A model generated the notes under the pieces. The model ran no database searches and was not told the origin of the DNA. It worked only from the letters and a program-made list of their open reading frames with translations. From JAKQHY01 sp034429475 (GTDB lineage Bacteria; Chloroflexota; Anaerolineae; B4-G1; SLSP01), in the NCBI GenBank assembly GCA_034429475.1, contig DAOUGD010000251.1, forward strand, positions 1 through 35,154: a DNA stretch of 35,154 bases, in the 5' to 3' direction. Each line of letters opens with the position of its first letter. The first letter of the stretch is position 1. This document shows, piece after piece, positions 24,339-32,351 of the stretch. The position numbers were made by a program, and so were the translations under genes.

Positions 24339-26180
24339 ATGAAGATATTGCTTTCCGGCAACGAAGCGATTGCGTTGGGCGCGTGGGAGGCGGGGGTGCA
24401 GTACGCCGCCGCGTATCCCGGCACGCCCTCGACGGAGATTTTGGAAAATCTGGCGCGCTACCCCGGCGTGAAAGCCGAGTGGGCCAGCAACGAGAAGGTG
24501 GCGCTCGACAACATCATCGGCGCGAGCTTCGGCGGGGCGCGGGTGCTGGCCGCGATGAAGCACGTCGGCGTCAACGTGGCCGCCGACAGCCTGATGTCGC
24601 TCTCGTACACGGGGGTGATGGGTGGGCTGGTGCTGGTGAGCGCGGACGATCCCGGCGCGTTCTCGTCGCAGAACGAGCAGGACAACCGGCAGTACGCGCG
24701 CCACGGCAAGTTCCCCTGCTTCGACCCGGCGGACAGCGCGGAGGCGCGGCATTTCGTCGGCGTGGCATTGGAAGTGAGCGAGCGCTTCAAGACGCCGGTG
24801 CTGTTCCGCTCGACGACGCGGCTCTCGCACTCCAAGTCGGCAGTGGAGGCGACGCCGCCGGCCGCCCGCGAGTTCAAACCGCTCCCGCCCTTCAAGCGCG
24901 AGGACGAAGTCACCCGCGTGATCATCCCGGCCATCGCACGCCGCCGCCATCCCGAAATCGAACAACGGCTGAAGGACGTGGCGGCCTGGACGGAGAAAGA
25001 GGCTTTCGAGCAGGGCGTCAACGCCATCGAGTGGCGCGAGAAGGCGCTGGGGGTGGTCACGAGCGGGATCGCGTACCAGTACGTGCGGGAAATCCTCCCG
25101 GATGCCTCGGTGTTCAAACTGGGGATGAGCTATCCGCTGCCGCTGGCGGCGATCCGCGAATTTTCACAACAAGTCGCAACGCTGATCGTGGTGGAGGAGC
25201 TGGACCCCTTCATCGAAGACCAGCTGAAAGCGGCGGGGATTCCGGTGGCGCACGGCAAAGACCTCTTCCCGCTCTGCGGCGAGCTGACGCTGGCAAACGT
25301 GCGGGCGGGGGCGGCGCAGGCGGGGCTGATTGCGAATGACGAATTACGAATGACGAATGACGAATTACGAATGACGAATGACGAGTTGGGGGTTGCGGTT
25401 CCGTCGCGGCCGCCGGCGCTGTGTCCGGGGTGCCCGCACCGGGCGTTTTTCTACACGCTGGCGCGCAATAAGCGGAAAGTGTTGATTGCGGGGGATATTG
25501 GCTGTTATTCGATGGGCGTGCTCGCGCCGTTTGAGGCGATGGACATGCTCATTTCGATGGGCGCGGGCATCGGGATGGCGCACGGCTTCAAGCAGGCCGG
25601 CGGGCAGGAAGCCGCCGTCGCCACCATCGGCGACAGCACCTTCTTCCATTCGGGCCTCGCGCCGCTGGCCTCGGCGGTGTACAACCGCGCCAACATCGTC
25701 GTGGCGATTCTCGACAACCGCATCACCGCGATGACCGGGCAGCAACATCACCCCGGCACGGGCACCACGCTCCAGGGCGCGCAGGGACACGACATTGACA
25801 TCGCGCCGGTGGTCAAGGCGCTGGGCGTGACGTTTGTGGAAGAGGTGGACGCCTGGAACGTGGAGCAAATGAACAAAACGCTGCGCGCGGCGATGAAGCA
25901 CGAGGACGGGCCGGCGGTGGTGCTGGTGCGCGGCGCGTGTGTTTTCACGCCGCACTTCCACTTGCAGCCGCGGATGACGGTAGACCCGGAGAAGTGCGTC
26001 GCCTGCGGGGCGTGTTTCCGCGTGGGCTGCCCGGCGATTCTCAAGAGCGATGTGATTTATCCAACAAACAACAAGGCCAAGTCGTCCATTGATCCATTGC
26101 TGTGTACGGGATGTACAGTGTGCAAGCAGGTGTGTCCTACGGAAGCAATTGGGCCGCGTGAAGAGCAAAATGCCGGATAA
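24339..26180 (+). CDS. iorA: Indolepyruvate:ferredoxin oxidoreductase alpha subunit
   Basis: IorA oxidises aryl-pyruvates from aromatic amino acids to aryl-acyl-CoA and reduces ferredoxin. The 613-residue protein has the pyrimidine-binding domain first (SGNEAIALGAWEAG, AYPGTPSTEI, ASNEKVALD), then the TPP domain (LCPGCPHRAFFY, GDIGCYSMG, GDSTFFHSGL, DNRITAMTGQQHHPGTG). Two [4Fe-4S] motifs end it: CVACGACFRVGCP and CTGCTVCKQVCP. Between the two main domains, residues 333-349 read NDELRMT twice plus NDEL. This is an in-frame heptamer repeat (25335-25383) absent from the family. AGGAG precedes the ATG. iorB is not adjacent but 926 bp downstream. Confidence 0.95.
   Translation: MKILLSGNEAIALGAWEAGVQYAAAYPGTPSTEILENLARYPGVKAEWASNEKVALDNIIGASFGGARVLAAMKHVGVNVAADSLMSLSYTGVMGGLVLVSADDPGAFSSQNEQDNRQYARHGKFPCFDPADSAEARHFVGVALEVSERFKTPVLFRSTTRLSHSKSAVEATPPAAREFKPLPPFKREDEVTRVIIPAIARRRHPEIEQRLKDVAAWTEKEAFEQGVNAIEWREKALGVVTSGIAYQYVREILPDASVFKLGMSYPLPLAAIREFSQQVATLIVVEELDPFIEDQLKAAGIPVAHGKDLFPLCGELTLANVRAGAAQAGLIANDELRMTNDELRMTNDELGVAVPSRPPALCPGCPHRAFFYTLARNKRKVLIAGDIGCYSMGVLAPFEAMDMLISMGAGIGMAHGFKQAGGQEAAVATIGDSTFFHSGLAPLASAVYNRANIVVAILDNRITAMTGQQHHPGTGTTLQGAQGHDIDIAPVVKALGVTFVEEVDAWNVEQMNKTLRAAMKHEDGPAVVLVRGACVFTPHFHLQPRMTVDPEKCVACGACFRVGCPAILKSDVIYPTNNKAKSSIDPLLCTGCTVCKQVCPTEAIGPREEQNAG
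25335..25383 (+). repeat. Repeat family G inside iorA, seven heptamers in frame
   Basis: Seven consecutive 7-bp units (AATGACG, AATTACG, AATGACG twice over, then AATGACG) form a single arm with no complementary partner. The pattern has a 21-bp super-period, which is seven codons. The reading frame is kept on both sides. Confidence 0.95.
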
Positions 26181-26207
26181 TGGTTCCTGATGAGGATACC
26201 GACAATT

Positions 26208-26810
26208 ATGAAATACACTATCGAAACGGATGACACAGTGCAAAGCGTGGTAACTAACCACTACCGTGACGTGTTGGGCGTCCTAGAAGCGCAAGGCTTC
26301 ACCGAGGTGATTTGCTATGCAGAAAAGACACCACCCTTCGCCATGATCCTTGAGTGGCCGATCCCACAGGATATGCAAAGAATGGGCGAGTATGTCAAAA
26401 CTACGCCGGACTTGGGCTTCAAGGTAGTTTATCCTGTCATGCTCAATCGGGACGCAGATACCTTTGCGATGGTTCTTGCTCTGGGGCAAAAATTTTACAC
26501 TAGCTTTTCCGACGGAACGCTGTTGATCTCCAGCAATGCATCGTTGCATGATGTTGTCTCTCCCCATAAAAATTATTACAAGTACAAGGTGGCGAAGAAT
26601 AATGATCTCTGGGCCTTCCACCGAGCCAAAATCACAGCTTTTCTGGCGGAGGGTAAGAGTGTTGCCCCCGTGGATACATTTGATGACCACATCTGGATGT
26701 CCAAGTGCGAGGATGAAATGGATCCGTTACCAGGCTGGACGCTGTTTGATTTCATGCACTCAAACGCTCTCAGACTTTTTCTTCGCATTACCGGCAAAAC
26801 CGGTCCATAG
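26208..26810 (+). CDS. Uncharacterised 200-residue protein between iorA and iorB
   Basis: I do not recognise the family. It starts MKYTIETDD; an in-frame ATG at 26190 has no ribosome site, while GAGGA (26192-26196) favours 26208. No signal peptide or membrane segment is obvious. Aromatic and charged motifs include PFAMILEWPIPQDMQRMGEY and NYYKYKVAKNNDLWAFHR, and the end is basic. Base composition is clearly more AT-rich than the flanking ior genes. It breaks the usual iorA-iorB adjacency, so recent insertion is likely. Confidence 0.6.
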   Translation: MKYTIETDDTVQSVVTNHYRDVLGVLEAQGFTEVICYAEKTPPFAMILEWPIPQDMQRMGEYVKTTPDLGFKVVYPVMLNRDADTFAMVLALGQKFYTSFSDGTLLISSNASLHDVVSPHKNYYKYKVAKNNDLWAFHRAKITAFLAEGKSVAPVDTFDDHIWMSKCEDEMDPLPGWTLFDFMHSNALRLFLRITGKTGP

Positions 26811-26863
26811 AAAGTATAAGTTCAACTCGGGTTCATTAAAATAAACCGACCAAGGAAACGTTC

Positions 26864-27112
26864 ATGACAACGCATGAAGTATCTTTCAACAATGTTGTTG
26901 AACAGGTCAAACGGTGGCCTCCAAATTATCGTTTGGCGCTGGTGCAAGAGATTTTGCGTGACCTCACAGCTTCTTTTGCTCCATCAACACCACGAGCCAA
27001 AACTTTTACGCGGGCGCTTGGACTTCTGGCAATGGAAGCACCGACACCGACTGATGCTGCTGTGCATCAATGTTTACACGAGCGATGTAAGGAGAAATAC
27101 GAATCATGTTAG
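26864..27112 (+). CDS. Small orphan antitoxin-like protein
   Basis: The 82-residue protein has a predicted helical start (VEQVKRWPPNYRLALVQEILRDL) followed by ALGLLAMEAPTPTDAAVHQCL. It resembles small antitoxins that usually precede PIN-domain toxins. That similarity is from memory and is not tested. AAGGA precedes the ATG. Its last seven bases overlap the iorB start, and the iorB ribosome site (AAGGAGA) lies inside it. No toxin gene follows, so it may be an orphan or have another role. It shares the lower GC content of the gene before it. Confidence 0.55.
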   Translation: MTTHEVSFNNVVEQVKRWPPNYRLALVQEILRDLTASFAPSTPRAKTFTRALGLLAMEAPTPTDAAVHQCLHERCKEKYESC

Positions 27113-27693
27113 ACAATCTTAACCTACTTTTCGTGGGCGTAGGGGGACAGGGTGTCCTCACCGCCTCCGATATTGCGGCCCAAGTCGGATTGGATTTGGG
27201 CCTGGACGCCAAGAAATCCGAAGTCCACGGCTTCGCGCAGCGGGGCGGTGTGGTGGAGAGCCACGTCCGCTGGGCGGCGCGCGTGGGATCGCCGACCTGC
27301 GAGCAGGGGACGGTGGATGTGTTGATCGCGTTTGAGCTGCTCGAAGCGGCGCGCTGGGCGGACTGGCTCAAGCCGGGCGGGACGGTCATCGTCAACCGGC
27401 AGCAGATCATCCCGATGTCAGTGAGCGTGGGGAACGCGACGTATCCCGACGAAGCCGCGCTCCTGGACGCGCTGCGGGCGAGCGTGGGCAAAGTCATCGT
27501 CGTGGACGCGCTGTCGCTGGCCGAGCAGGCCGGGAATCCCCGCACGGCCAATACTATTTTGCTGGCCGCCCTCTCGACGCTGCTCGACACTGACCCGGCG
27601 GTGTGGGAGAAGGCAATTTTGAATCGCGTGCCGGCGAAATACGCTGAGGTGAACAAAACGGCGTTCCGGTTGGGGCAAGAGGCAGCAAAGTGA
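27106..27693 (+). CDS. iorB: Indolepyruvate:ferredoxin oxidoreductase beta subunit
   Basis: IorB is the gamma-domain partner that completes the CoA-dependent oxidoreductase with IorA. The 195 residues show FVGVGGQGVLTASDIAAQ at the start, KKSEVHGFAQRGGVVESHVRW and, in the middle, GTVIVNRQQIIP, all standard. AAGGAGA lies about 10 bases before the ATG at 27106. It overlaps the antitoxin-like gene by 7 bp and the NADAR gene by 4 bp (GTGA), so it is translated in a coupled series. Confidence 0.94.
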   Translation: MLDNLNLLFVGVGGQGVLTASDIAAQVGLDLGLDAKKSEVHGFAQRGGVVESHVRWAARVGSPTCEQGTVDVLIAFELLEAARWADWLKPGGTVIVNRQQIIPMSVSVGNATYPDEAALLDALRASVGKVIVVDALSLAEQAGNPRTANTILLAALSTLLDTDPAVWEKAILNRVPAKYAEVNKTAFRLGQEAAK

Positions 27694-28241
27694 AAATGTA
27701 CGACGTACCCACCCTTCTGACCGCCATTCAAAACGGCGCCCGCCCCGACTACCTGTTCTTCTGGGGACACACGCCGCGCAAAGATGGCCGCATCGGCAAG
27801 GAATGTCTGAGCCAGTGGTGGGAGGCGCCGTTCGAGGTGGACGGCGTGACCTACCGCAGCGCGGAGCACTCTATGATGGCCGGCAAGGCGCAGTTGTTTG
27901 GGGATGCGGCGACGTTGGAGAAAATTCTGCGCGCGCCGACGCCCAAAGACGCCAAGGCGTTGGGACGCAAGGTGACGCCTTTTGACAGCCAGGTATGGGA
28001 GCAACACTGCGTCGCCATCGTGGTGCAGGGGAATCTTGCCAAGTTCGGGCAGAACCCGGCGCTGAAGGACTTCCTGTTGGGAACAGGAGATCGGGTGCTG
28101 GTGGAAGCCAGCCCCTACGACCGAATTTGGGGGATTGGCCTGCGAGAAAGCGCGCCGGAAGCGCAAGACCCGGCGCAGTGGCAAGGCCGCAACCTGCTCG
28201 GCTTCGCGCTGATGCAGGTGCGGGATCAGCTCAGAAGATAA
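27690..28241 (+). CDS. NADAR-family protein (YbiA-like)
   Basis: NADAR proteins act on NAD/ADP-ribose-related or riboflavin-intermediate substrates, as N-glycosidases or ADP-ribosyl hydrolases. The 183 residues match the fold: YLFFWGHTP, CLSQWWEAPFEVDG, YRSAEHSMMAGKAQLF, LGRKV with a following W, KFGQNPALKDFLLGTG and LVEASPYDRIWGIG. GTG at 27690 overlaps the iorB stop; AAGAGG seven bases upstream supports it over the ATG at 27696. It may be a damage-clearing enzyme carried in the ior transcript. The substrate is not clear. Confidence 0.85.
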   Translation: MKMYDVPTLLTAIQNGARPDYLFFWGHTPRKDGRIGKECLSQWWEAPFEVDGVTYRSAEHSMMAGKAQLFGDAATLEKILRAPTPKDAKALGRKVTPFDSQVWEQHCVAIVVQGNLAKFGQNPALKDFLLGTGDRVLVEASPYDRIWGIGLRESAPEAQDPAQWQGRNLLGFALMQVRDQLRR

Positions 28242-28244
28242 GAC

Positions 28245-28315
28245 TTTACCGCCGAGGACGCAGAGAGCGCAGAGTTATCAAAAAAACTCTGCGCTCTCTG
28301 CGTCTCTGCGGTAAA
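28245..28315. terminator. Repeat family H: GACGCAGA-type hairpin between converging genes
   Basis: The near-perfect arms (28245-28275 and 28286-28315, about 30 bp with one indel) surround a short A-rich loop. The units are GACGCAGA/GAGCGCAG. It sits exactly between the NADAR and add stop codons and is followed by A-rich DNA on one side and flanked by TTTA on the other. It may end both transcripts, though it is also a member of the repeat system. Confidence 0.7.
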
Positions 28316-28322
28316 AAATAAC

Positions 28323-29291
28323 TTACGTAAACGCGAACGCCATCTTCATGGCGCTGCGCTGTATTTGCGCGACTTGCTCACGGGTCAGGCCGGCGGCAGG
28401 GGCGGCGACTTCATACTCGTGGCGCAGGTCAATGCCGCTGACGGCGGGATCGTCGCTGCACAGGGCCACGCGCACACCGCGTTCCACGTAAGTCTTCACG
28501 GGATGCGCGGCATACTCCCGCACCGCGCAAATCTGCACGTTGCTGGTCAGGCTGACTTCCAGGCCGATGCCGTGCTCCGCCAGATAGTCCACCAGCGCCG
28601 GGTCTTCGCGGGCGCGCAACCCATGCCCGATGCGCTCCGCCCCCAGGTCGCGGATCGCCGACCATACGCTTTCCGGCCCGGCAGCCTCGCCGGCGTGCGC
28701 GGTGATGCGCCAGCCCAGGTCGCGCGCTTCTCGGAAGTGTACCGCGAACAAGTCGGCGGGCCAGGCAGCCTCGTCCCCGGCCAGGTCGAGGGCCACGATG
28801 GACGCGGCGCTCCCCCGCAGCGCGGCGAATTCCTCCGCGCACACGTCCAGGCCGAAGGTGCGGCTCAAGATGCCGATGAGGCCGACCGGCAGTCCCAATT
28901 CGCGGCTGGCGGCCAGCGCGCCGTCCACCACCGCCTCCACCACGCCGGCCGGATTCAGCCGATGCGGGCGCGCCATGTAGACGGGGCTGAAGCGCAATTC
29001 CAGGTAGTCTATCCCCTCGCGCCGGGCATCTTCAATATTCTCATAAGCCACGCGACGGCACGCATCGAGGTCGGCCAGCGCGGCCACCCGCCCGTCCATC
29101 TTCCCGATGAAGGCCATCAACCCCGGCTGCGGCTCTTCCACCTGCAAATGATGGCGCAATCCTTCAAAATCGGCGGCGGGCAGCGGTAGGCCGTGCGCCT
29201 GCGCCAGCTCCCACACCGTTTCCAGGCGGATGCCGCCCTCAAGATGGCGGTGCAGGTCAATCAACGGCAAGGTTGGATCGAGCATTGACAT
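28323..29291 (-). CDS. add: Adenosine deaminase
   Basis: It hydrolyses adenosine to inosine. The 322-residue amidohydrolase has the zinc pair His14 and His16 in DLHRHLEGG, then the ELRFSPVYMA strand, catalytic HAGEAAGPESVW, GAERIGHGLRA and the metal Asp pair in CSDDPAVSG. SLTSNVQICAV followed by HPVKTY fits adenosine rather than adenine deaminases. A GAGGAA lies before the ATG. It converges on the NADAR gene across a hairpin. An aminodeoxyfutalosine deaminase role is less likely but not excluded. Confidence 0.88.
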   Translation of the reverse strand: MSMLDPTLPLIDLHRHLEGGIRLETVWELAQAHGLPLPAADFEGLRHHLQVEEPQPGLMAFIGKMDGRVAALADLDACRRVAYENIEDARREGIDYLELRFSPVYMARPHRLNPAGVVEAVVDGALAASRELGLPVGLIGILSRTFGLDVCAEEFAALRGSAASIVALDLAGDEAAWPADLFAVHFREARDLGWRITAHAGEAAGPESVWSAIRDLGAERIGHGLRAREDPALVDYLAEHGIGLEVSLTSNVQICAVREYAAHPVKTYVERGVRVALCSDDPAVSGIDLRHEYEVAAPAAGLTREQVAQIQRSAMKMAFAFT

Positions 29292-29343
29292 GTGAATTCC
29301 TCATTAACTTGCGGTTCACCAATGGTTGGACAAGCAGGATTCC

Positions 29344-29404
29344 CTCAACAGATTCAACGGAATTTAACGGACACTTTTCCGTTAAATCCGTTCAATCCGT
29401 TGAG
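29344..29404. repeat. Repeat family C, copy 1 (AACGGATT-type palindrome)
   Basis: The left arm 29344-29371 and right arm 29378-29404 pair with an indel and two mismatches. The units are 9 bp (AACGGATTT, AACGGAATT). It lies upstream of add and after the membrane protein gene. Confidence 0.85.
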
Positions 29405-29427
29405 ACGATTCAAAGGATTGAAACCCC

Positions 29428-30366
29428 TCACAGTCGCCACGCCGTCTCAAAGTGGCGTTTGGCCCAGCAGAGGAATCCCCAGGTGAGGAGCAACGGGGCG
29501 CCGACCAACAGCGCCAGGTGCCAGCCCTGGAGGGGGATGCCGTCCAGGATGTCCAGTTCACGCGGCGGGAAGGCCAGCCCGGCCAGCAGCGCCGCGTAGT
29601 CCGTCCGCCAAAAGGTATAGATCGTGGAGAAGGTGAACAGTCCCCACAGAATCACCCCACCCCACCACGCCCAGAGTCGCCGCCGCAACGTGCCCCACGC
29701 GAGTACGATCAGAATCAGGATGGAGAAGTCGAGGGCGACGATCCCCGGAAAGCCAAACAGAAAACGGCCCAGCGCCGGGAAAATGCCGTTGAACAGGATG
29801 AGCAGGTGCAGCATGACGATGAAAAAGCCGTACAGCGCACTCAGCGTCAGGATAGGGACGGGAAAAGTTTCCAGCCAACCACCCCCGCCCCCTTTGGCCG
29901 CCAACGTCTCGCAGACGTTATGTCCCCGGTAGAAGCGGATGAGCAGGCCGGGCAGCGCCAGGTAGGACGCCAGCGCCGCCAGCATCCCCAGCACCACCAC
30001 CGGCAGCGACAGATCCTTTGTCGCCAGCCAGATGAACAGGACCAGGACGATCAGCGGCGCGCCGATTACCAACCAGCTCCACAGCGCCGCCAGCGAGATC
30101 GGGCGCGCCCAACGCCGCAGCCGCACGTGACCGTATCCCAACACCCCGCACACCGCCGCGATGAGATAATACCCCACGATCTGCGCCGCGATGTTGCCGA
30201 ACATAAACGAGCCGAAGCCGAAACCTTCGTAATGGAAACGCCCACCTGCCGAGAAGAGGTAGAAGCAATACATCTCCAACGGGGCCAGGAAGCCGACCGC
30301 GCCCCCGGCCAGCAATAACAGCCAGCCGATAGCGATAAGCCAGCGCGAACGATCTTTGTAAGCCAT
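29428..30366 (-). CDS. Polytopic membrane protein, function unknown
   Basis: The 312-residue protein has about eight hydrophobic segments, the first right after a basic MAYKDRSRW start. Others lie near FGNIAAQIVGYYLIAAVCGV, WSWLVIGAPLIVLVLFIWLA, VVVLGMLAALASYLAL, ILTLSALYGFFIVMLHLLIL and so on. A positively charged cytoplasmic loop follows FYRGH. I know no named family for it. ATG 30366 is preferred because GAGGTG, part of the FGGY kinase stop region, is at good spacing; a GTG at 30378 would overlap that kinase. It follows the kinase by 8 bp, so they probably form an operon. Confidence 0.75.
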   Translation of the reverse strand: MAYKDRSRWLIAIGWLLLLAGGAVGFLAPLEMYCFYLFSAGGRFHYEGFGFGSFMFGNIAAQIVGYYLIAAVCGVLGYGHVRLRRWARPISLAALWSWLVIGAPLIVLVLFIWLATKDLSLPVVVLGMLAALASYLALPGLLIRFYRGHNVCETLAAKGGGGGWLETFPVPILTLSALYGFFIVMLHLLILFNGIFPALGRFLFGFPGIVALDFSILILIVLAWGTLRRRLWAWWGGVILWGLFTFSTIYTFWRTDYAALLAGLAFPPRELDILDGIPLQGWHLALLVGAPLLLTWGFLCWAKRHFETAWRL

Positions 30367-30374
30367 GTCGCACC

Positions 30375-31907
30375 TCACGGAGTGAAGTCCGCCAGCGCGG
30401 CCAGCCGATCCAGATACGGCTGCAACGCCGGGAACAAGGGCCGGTACACGTCCTCGAACAGATGGGTGTAGAACGTGTGGCGGGCCGCATCCGGTTCGAC
30501 CGGGTCGGGGAGGTGGTGAGCCATCGCCTGCGCGGCTTGCCGGGCGTCGGGATAAAGGCCCGCCGCCGTCGCCGCCAGGATGCCCGCGCCGAGCGCGGCG
30601 GCCTCCGGCGCGGCGGCGCAGGCCACCGGCTTGCCTGTCACATCCGCGATGATCTGTAGCCAGAGTCGGCTGTGCGCCCCGCCGCCCAGTGCGATGTAGT
30701 GCGTCACTGGCTGATTCAGGGCAGCCTCCACGCCCAGTGTGTTCAAATGCTGCTCAAAGGCAATGCCCTCCAAAATCGCCCGGTAGAGGTGCGCCGGCTG
30801 ATGGCGTTCCCGCCAGCCGACGACGATCCCACTGGCCGCCGCGTCCCAATACGGGCCGAGGACGCTGTTCCAGTACGGCACCGCGATCAGCCCTTCACTG
30901 CCCGGCGGGAGGGCGGCGGCCTGGTCATAGTCGGAGCGAAGCTGCACGACATCCTGGCCGGGCCGGCCCGCGAACTTCTCCATAAACCAGGCGAGCGTGT
31001 AACCGCCGCCCAGCAGCACCGTTTCCAGCAGATAGGTGGCGGGGATGCCGCCGGTCATCGTCCGAAAGGCGGGATGGCACACGGGGCGCGCGCTGTACGT
31101 GCCGGAGATGACTGAGGTGCCCAGGGAGAGGTAAGCAGCGCCCGGCCCGGTGACATTGACACCCAACCCGCCGGCCTGCCCGTCGCCGAGGCCCGCCGCC
31201 ACCGGCAGGCCCACAGGCAAGCCGCAGGCTTCCGCCGCCGCCGGAGTCACGACGCCGATCACCGCGCCGGGCGGCGAGAGTTCCGGCAGTTGCTCAGGCC
31301 GGAGGCCGATCTGACGCAGCAAGGGCGCGGCCCACTCGTTGGCTTGCAAGTCGAACAGCCCCGTCGGGTCGGCGCAGCCCCAGCCGGTGCGATATTGGTC
31401 CGTCAGCCGGTGGACCAGGAAGCTGTGGACGTCCAGGTAGCGGGCGGCGCGGGCAAAAACGTCGGGGCGGTTGGCTCTGAGCCAGGCGATCTTGGCAAAG
31501 GTCAGGTTCACCGAGAGAGGCTTGCCGGTCAGGCGGTGGAAAGCGGCGGGGTCGGCGGCTTCCGCCAGGGAGGGCAGCAGGTCGCGCGCGCGCTCGTCCA
31601 GCCACAGGATGCCGTGGGTCAACGGCTGCCCCGCCTCATCCACCGGCACAAACGTCTCGCGCTGGTGGGCGATGGACAAAGCGCGCAACCGGCGGGCGTC
31701 CACCTGGCTCACGGCCTGGCGGAGCGCCTGCGCCGTGGTTGTCCACCAGGAATCGGCGGGCTGCTCGTGCCAGCCCGGCTGCGGGGTGAGCAGCGGCAGC
31801 GGGCTGTAGCCCTGCGCCACGGCGTTGCCACTGCTATCCCACACGACGGCTTTGGCGGCGGTGGTGCTGCAATCCACGCCGATAACGAGCGAGGAAAGAT
31901 CGGTCAT
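30375..31907 (-). CDS. FGGY-family sugar kinase (xylulokinase-like)
   Basis: The 510-residue kinase phosphorylates a ketose or polyol. It has an ATPase-fold start VIGVDCSTTAAKAVVWD instead of the more usual GIDLGTSSVK. Then come ALSIAHQRETFVPVD, GILWLDERA (substrate Asp), a GLGDGQAGGLGV phosphate loop, LSLGTSV and the FGGY signature YRAILEGIAFEQHLN, and finally ALGGGAHSRLWLQIIADV. The pattern is close to xylulokinases, but the sugar cannot be fixed, so no symbol is given. GGGAGGAG precedes the ATG. No xylA or transporter gene is in the window; the membrane protein downstream may be its partner. Confidence 0.8.
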   Translation of the reverse strand: MTDLSSLVIGVDCSTTAAKAVVWDSSGNAVAQGYSPLPLLTPQPGWHEQPADSWWTTTAQALRQAVSQVDARRLRALSIAHQRETFVPVDEAGQPLTHGILWLDERARDLLPSLAEAADPAAFHRLTGKPLSVNLTFAKIAWLRANRPDVFARAARYLDVHSFLVHRLTDQYRTGWGCADPTGLFDLQANEWAAPLLRQIGLRPEQLPELSPPGAVIGVVTPAAAEACGLPVGLPVAAGLGDGQAGGLGVNVTGPGAAYLSLGTSVISGTYSARPVCHPAFRTMTGGIPATYLLETVLLGGGYTLAWFMEKFAGRPGQDVVQLRSDYDQAAALPPGSEGLIAVPYWNSVLGPYWDAAASGIVVGWRERHQPAHLYRAILEGIAFEQHLNTLGVEAALNQPVTHYIALGGGAHSRLWLQIIADVTGKPVACAAAPEAAALGAGILAATAAGLYPDARQAAQAMAHHLPDPVEPDAARHTFYTHLFEDVYRPLFPALQPYLDRLAALADFTP

Positions 31908-31927
31908 TGCTCCTCCCTGCGAATAGT

Positions 31928-31969
31928 CTCAACGGATTGAACGGATTGAACGGAAAAATATCCGTTCAA
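31928..31969. repeat. Repeat family C, copy 2
   Basis: The 9-bp units AACGGATTG and AACGGATTG lead to TTGAACGGA (31946-31954), which pairs with TCCGTTCAA (31961-31969). It abuts the family B element, which starts at 31975. Confidence 0.75.
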
Positions 31970-31974
31970 ACGGG

Positions 31975-32123
31975 TTATACTAACCGCACGCCAAAATTTC
32001 CTTCTTTTTGTCAGCAGATTTAGCGGATTAAGCAGATTAGGAAGCACTTTATCCTTTAGAATCTGCTCAATCTGCTTAATCTGCTCATAGAAAGAGTGAA
32101 ACTTTACGCTGCGGTTAGTATAA
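31975..32123. mobile_element. Complete MITE-like element (family B, copy 3)
   Basis: The 149-bp element has perfect 14-bp terminal inverted repeats: TTATACTAACCGCA at 31975-31988 and its complement at 32110-32123. Inside, arms of AGCAGATT-type units pair across a short centre, so almost the entire element can fold. It has no coding capacity. Related copies are at 18950-19074 and 22213-22355, both with worn ends. No target-site duplication is evident. Confidence 0.75.
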
Positions 32124-32290
32124 GAACCAGCCCTTCGCCATCAGTATAGAAAGTTTGCCGGTTTAGTCAAAACCAACCACCGTCATTATTTTACTTTTCG
32201 GGCGATGGGACTATCCTACTTTTCGTTAATAATCCAAGAGAAGAGTTCATTAGTGACCGATGGCTACCGGCGGTTGAATGAAAAGATTTT

Positions 32291-32319
32291 CTCAACGGAT
32301 TTAACGGAATCTAACGGAT
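32291..32319. repeat. Repeat family C, copy 3 (single arm)
   Basis: Three units of AACGGATTT/AACGGAATC type occur without a complementary arm nearby. Confidence 0.6.
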
Positions 32320-32351
32320 ATTTTTCGACCTGTGCCATAGGGAGAAATTTA

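Noticed and set aside
26874..27122. Second 82-codon frame overlapping the antitoxin-like gene
   Set aside because: Runs nearly parallel in another frame without a ribosome site and has a Leu/Arg-rich, unlikely product.
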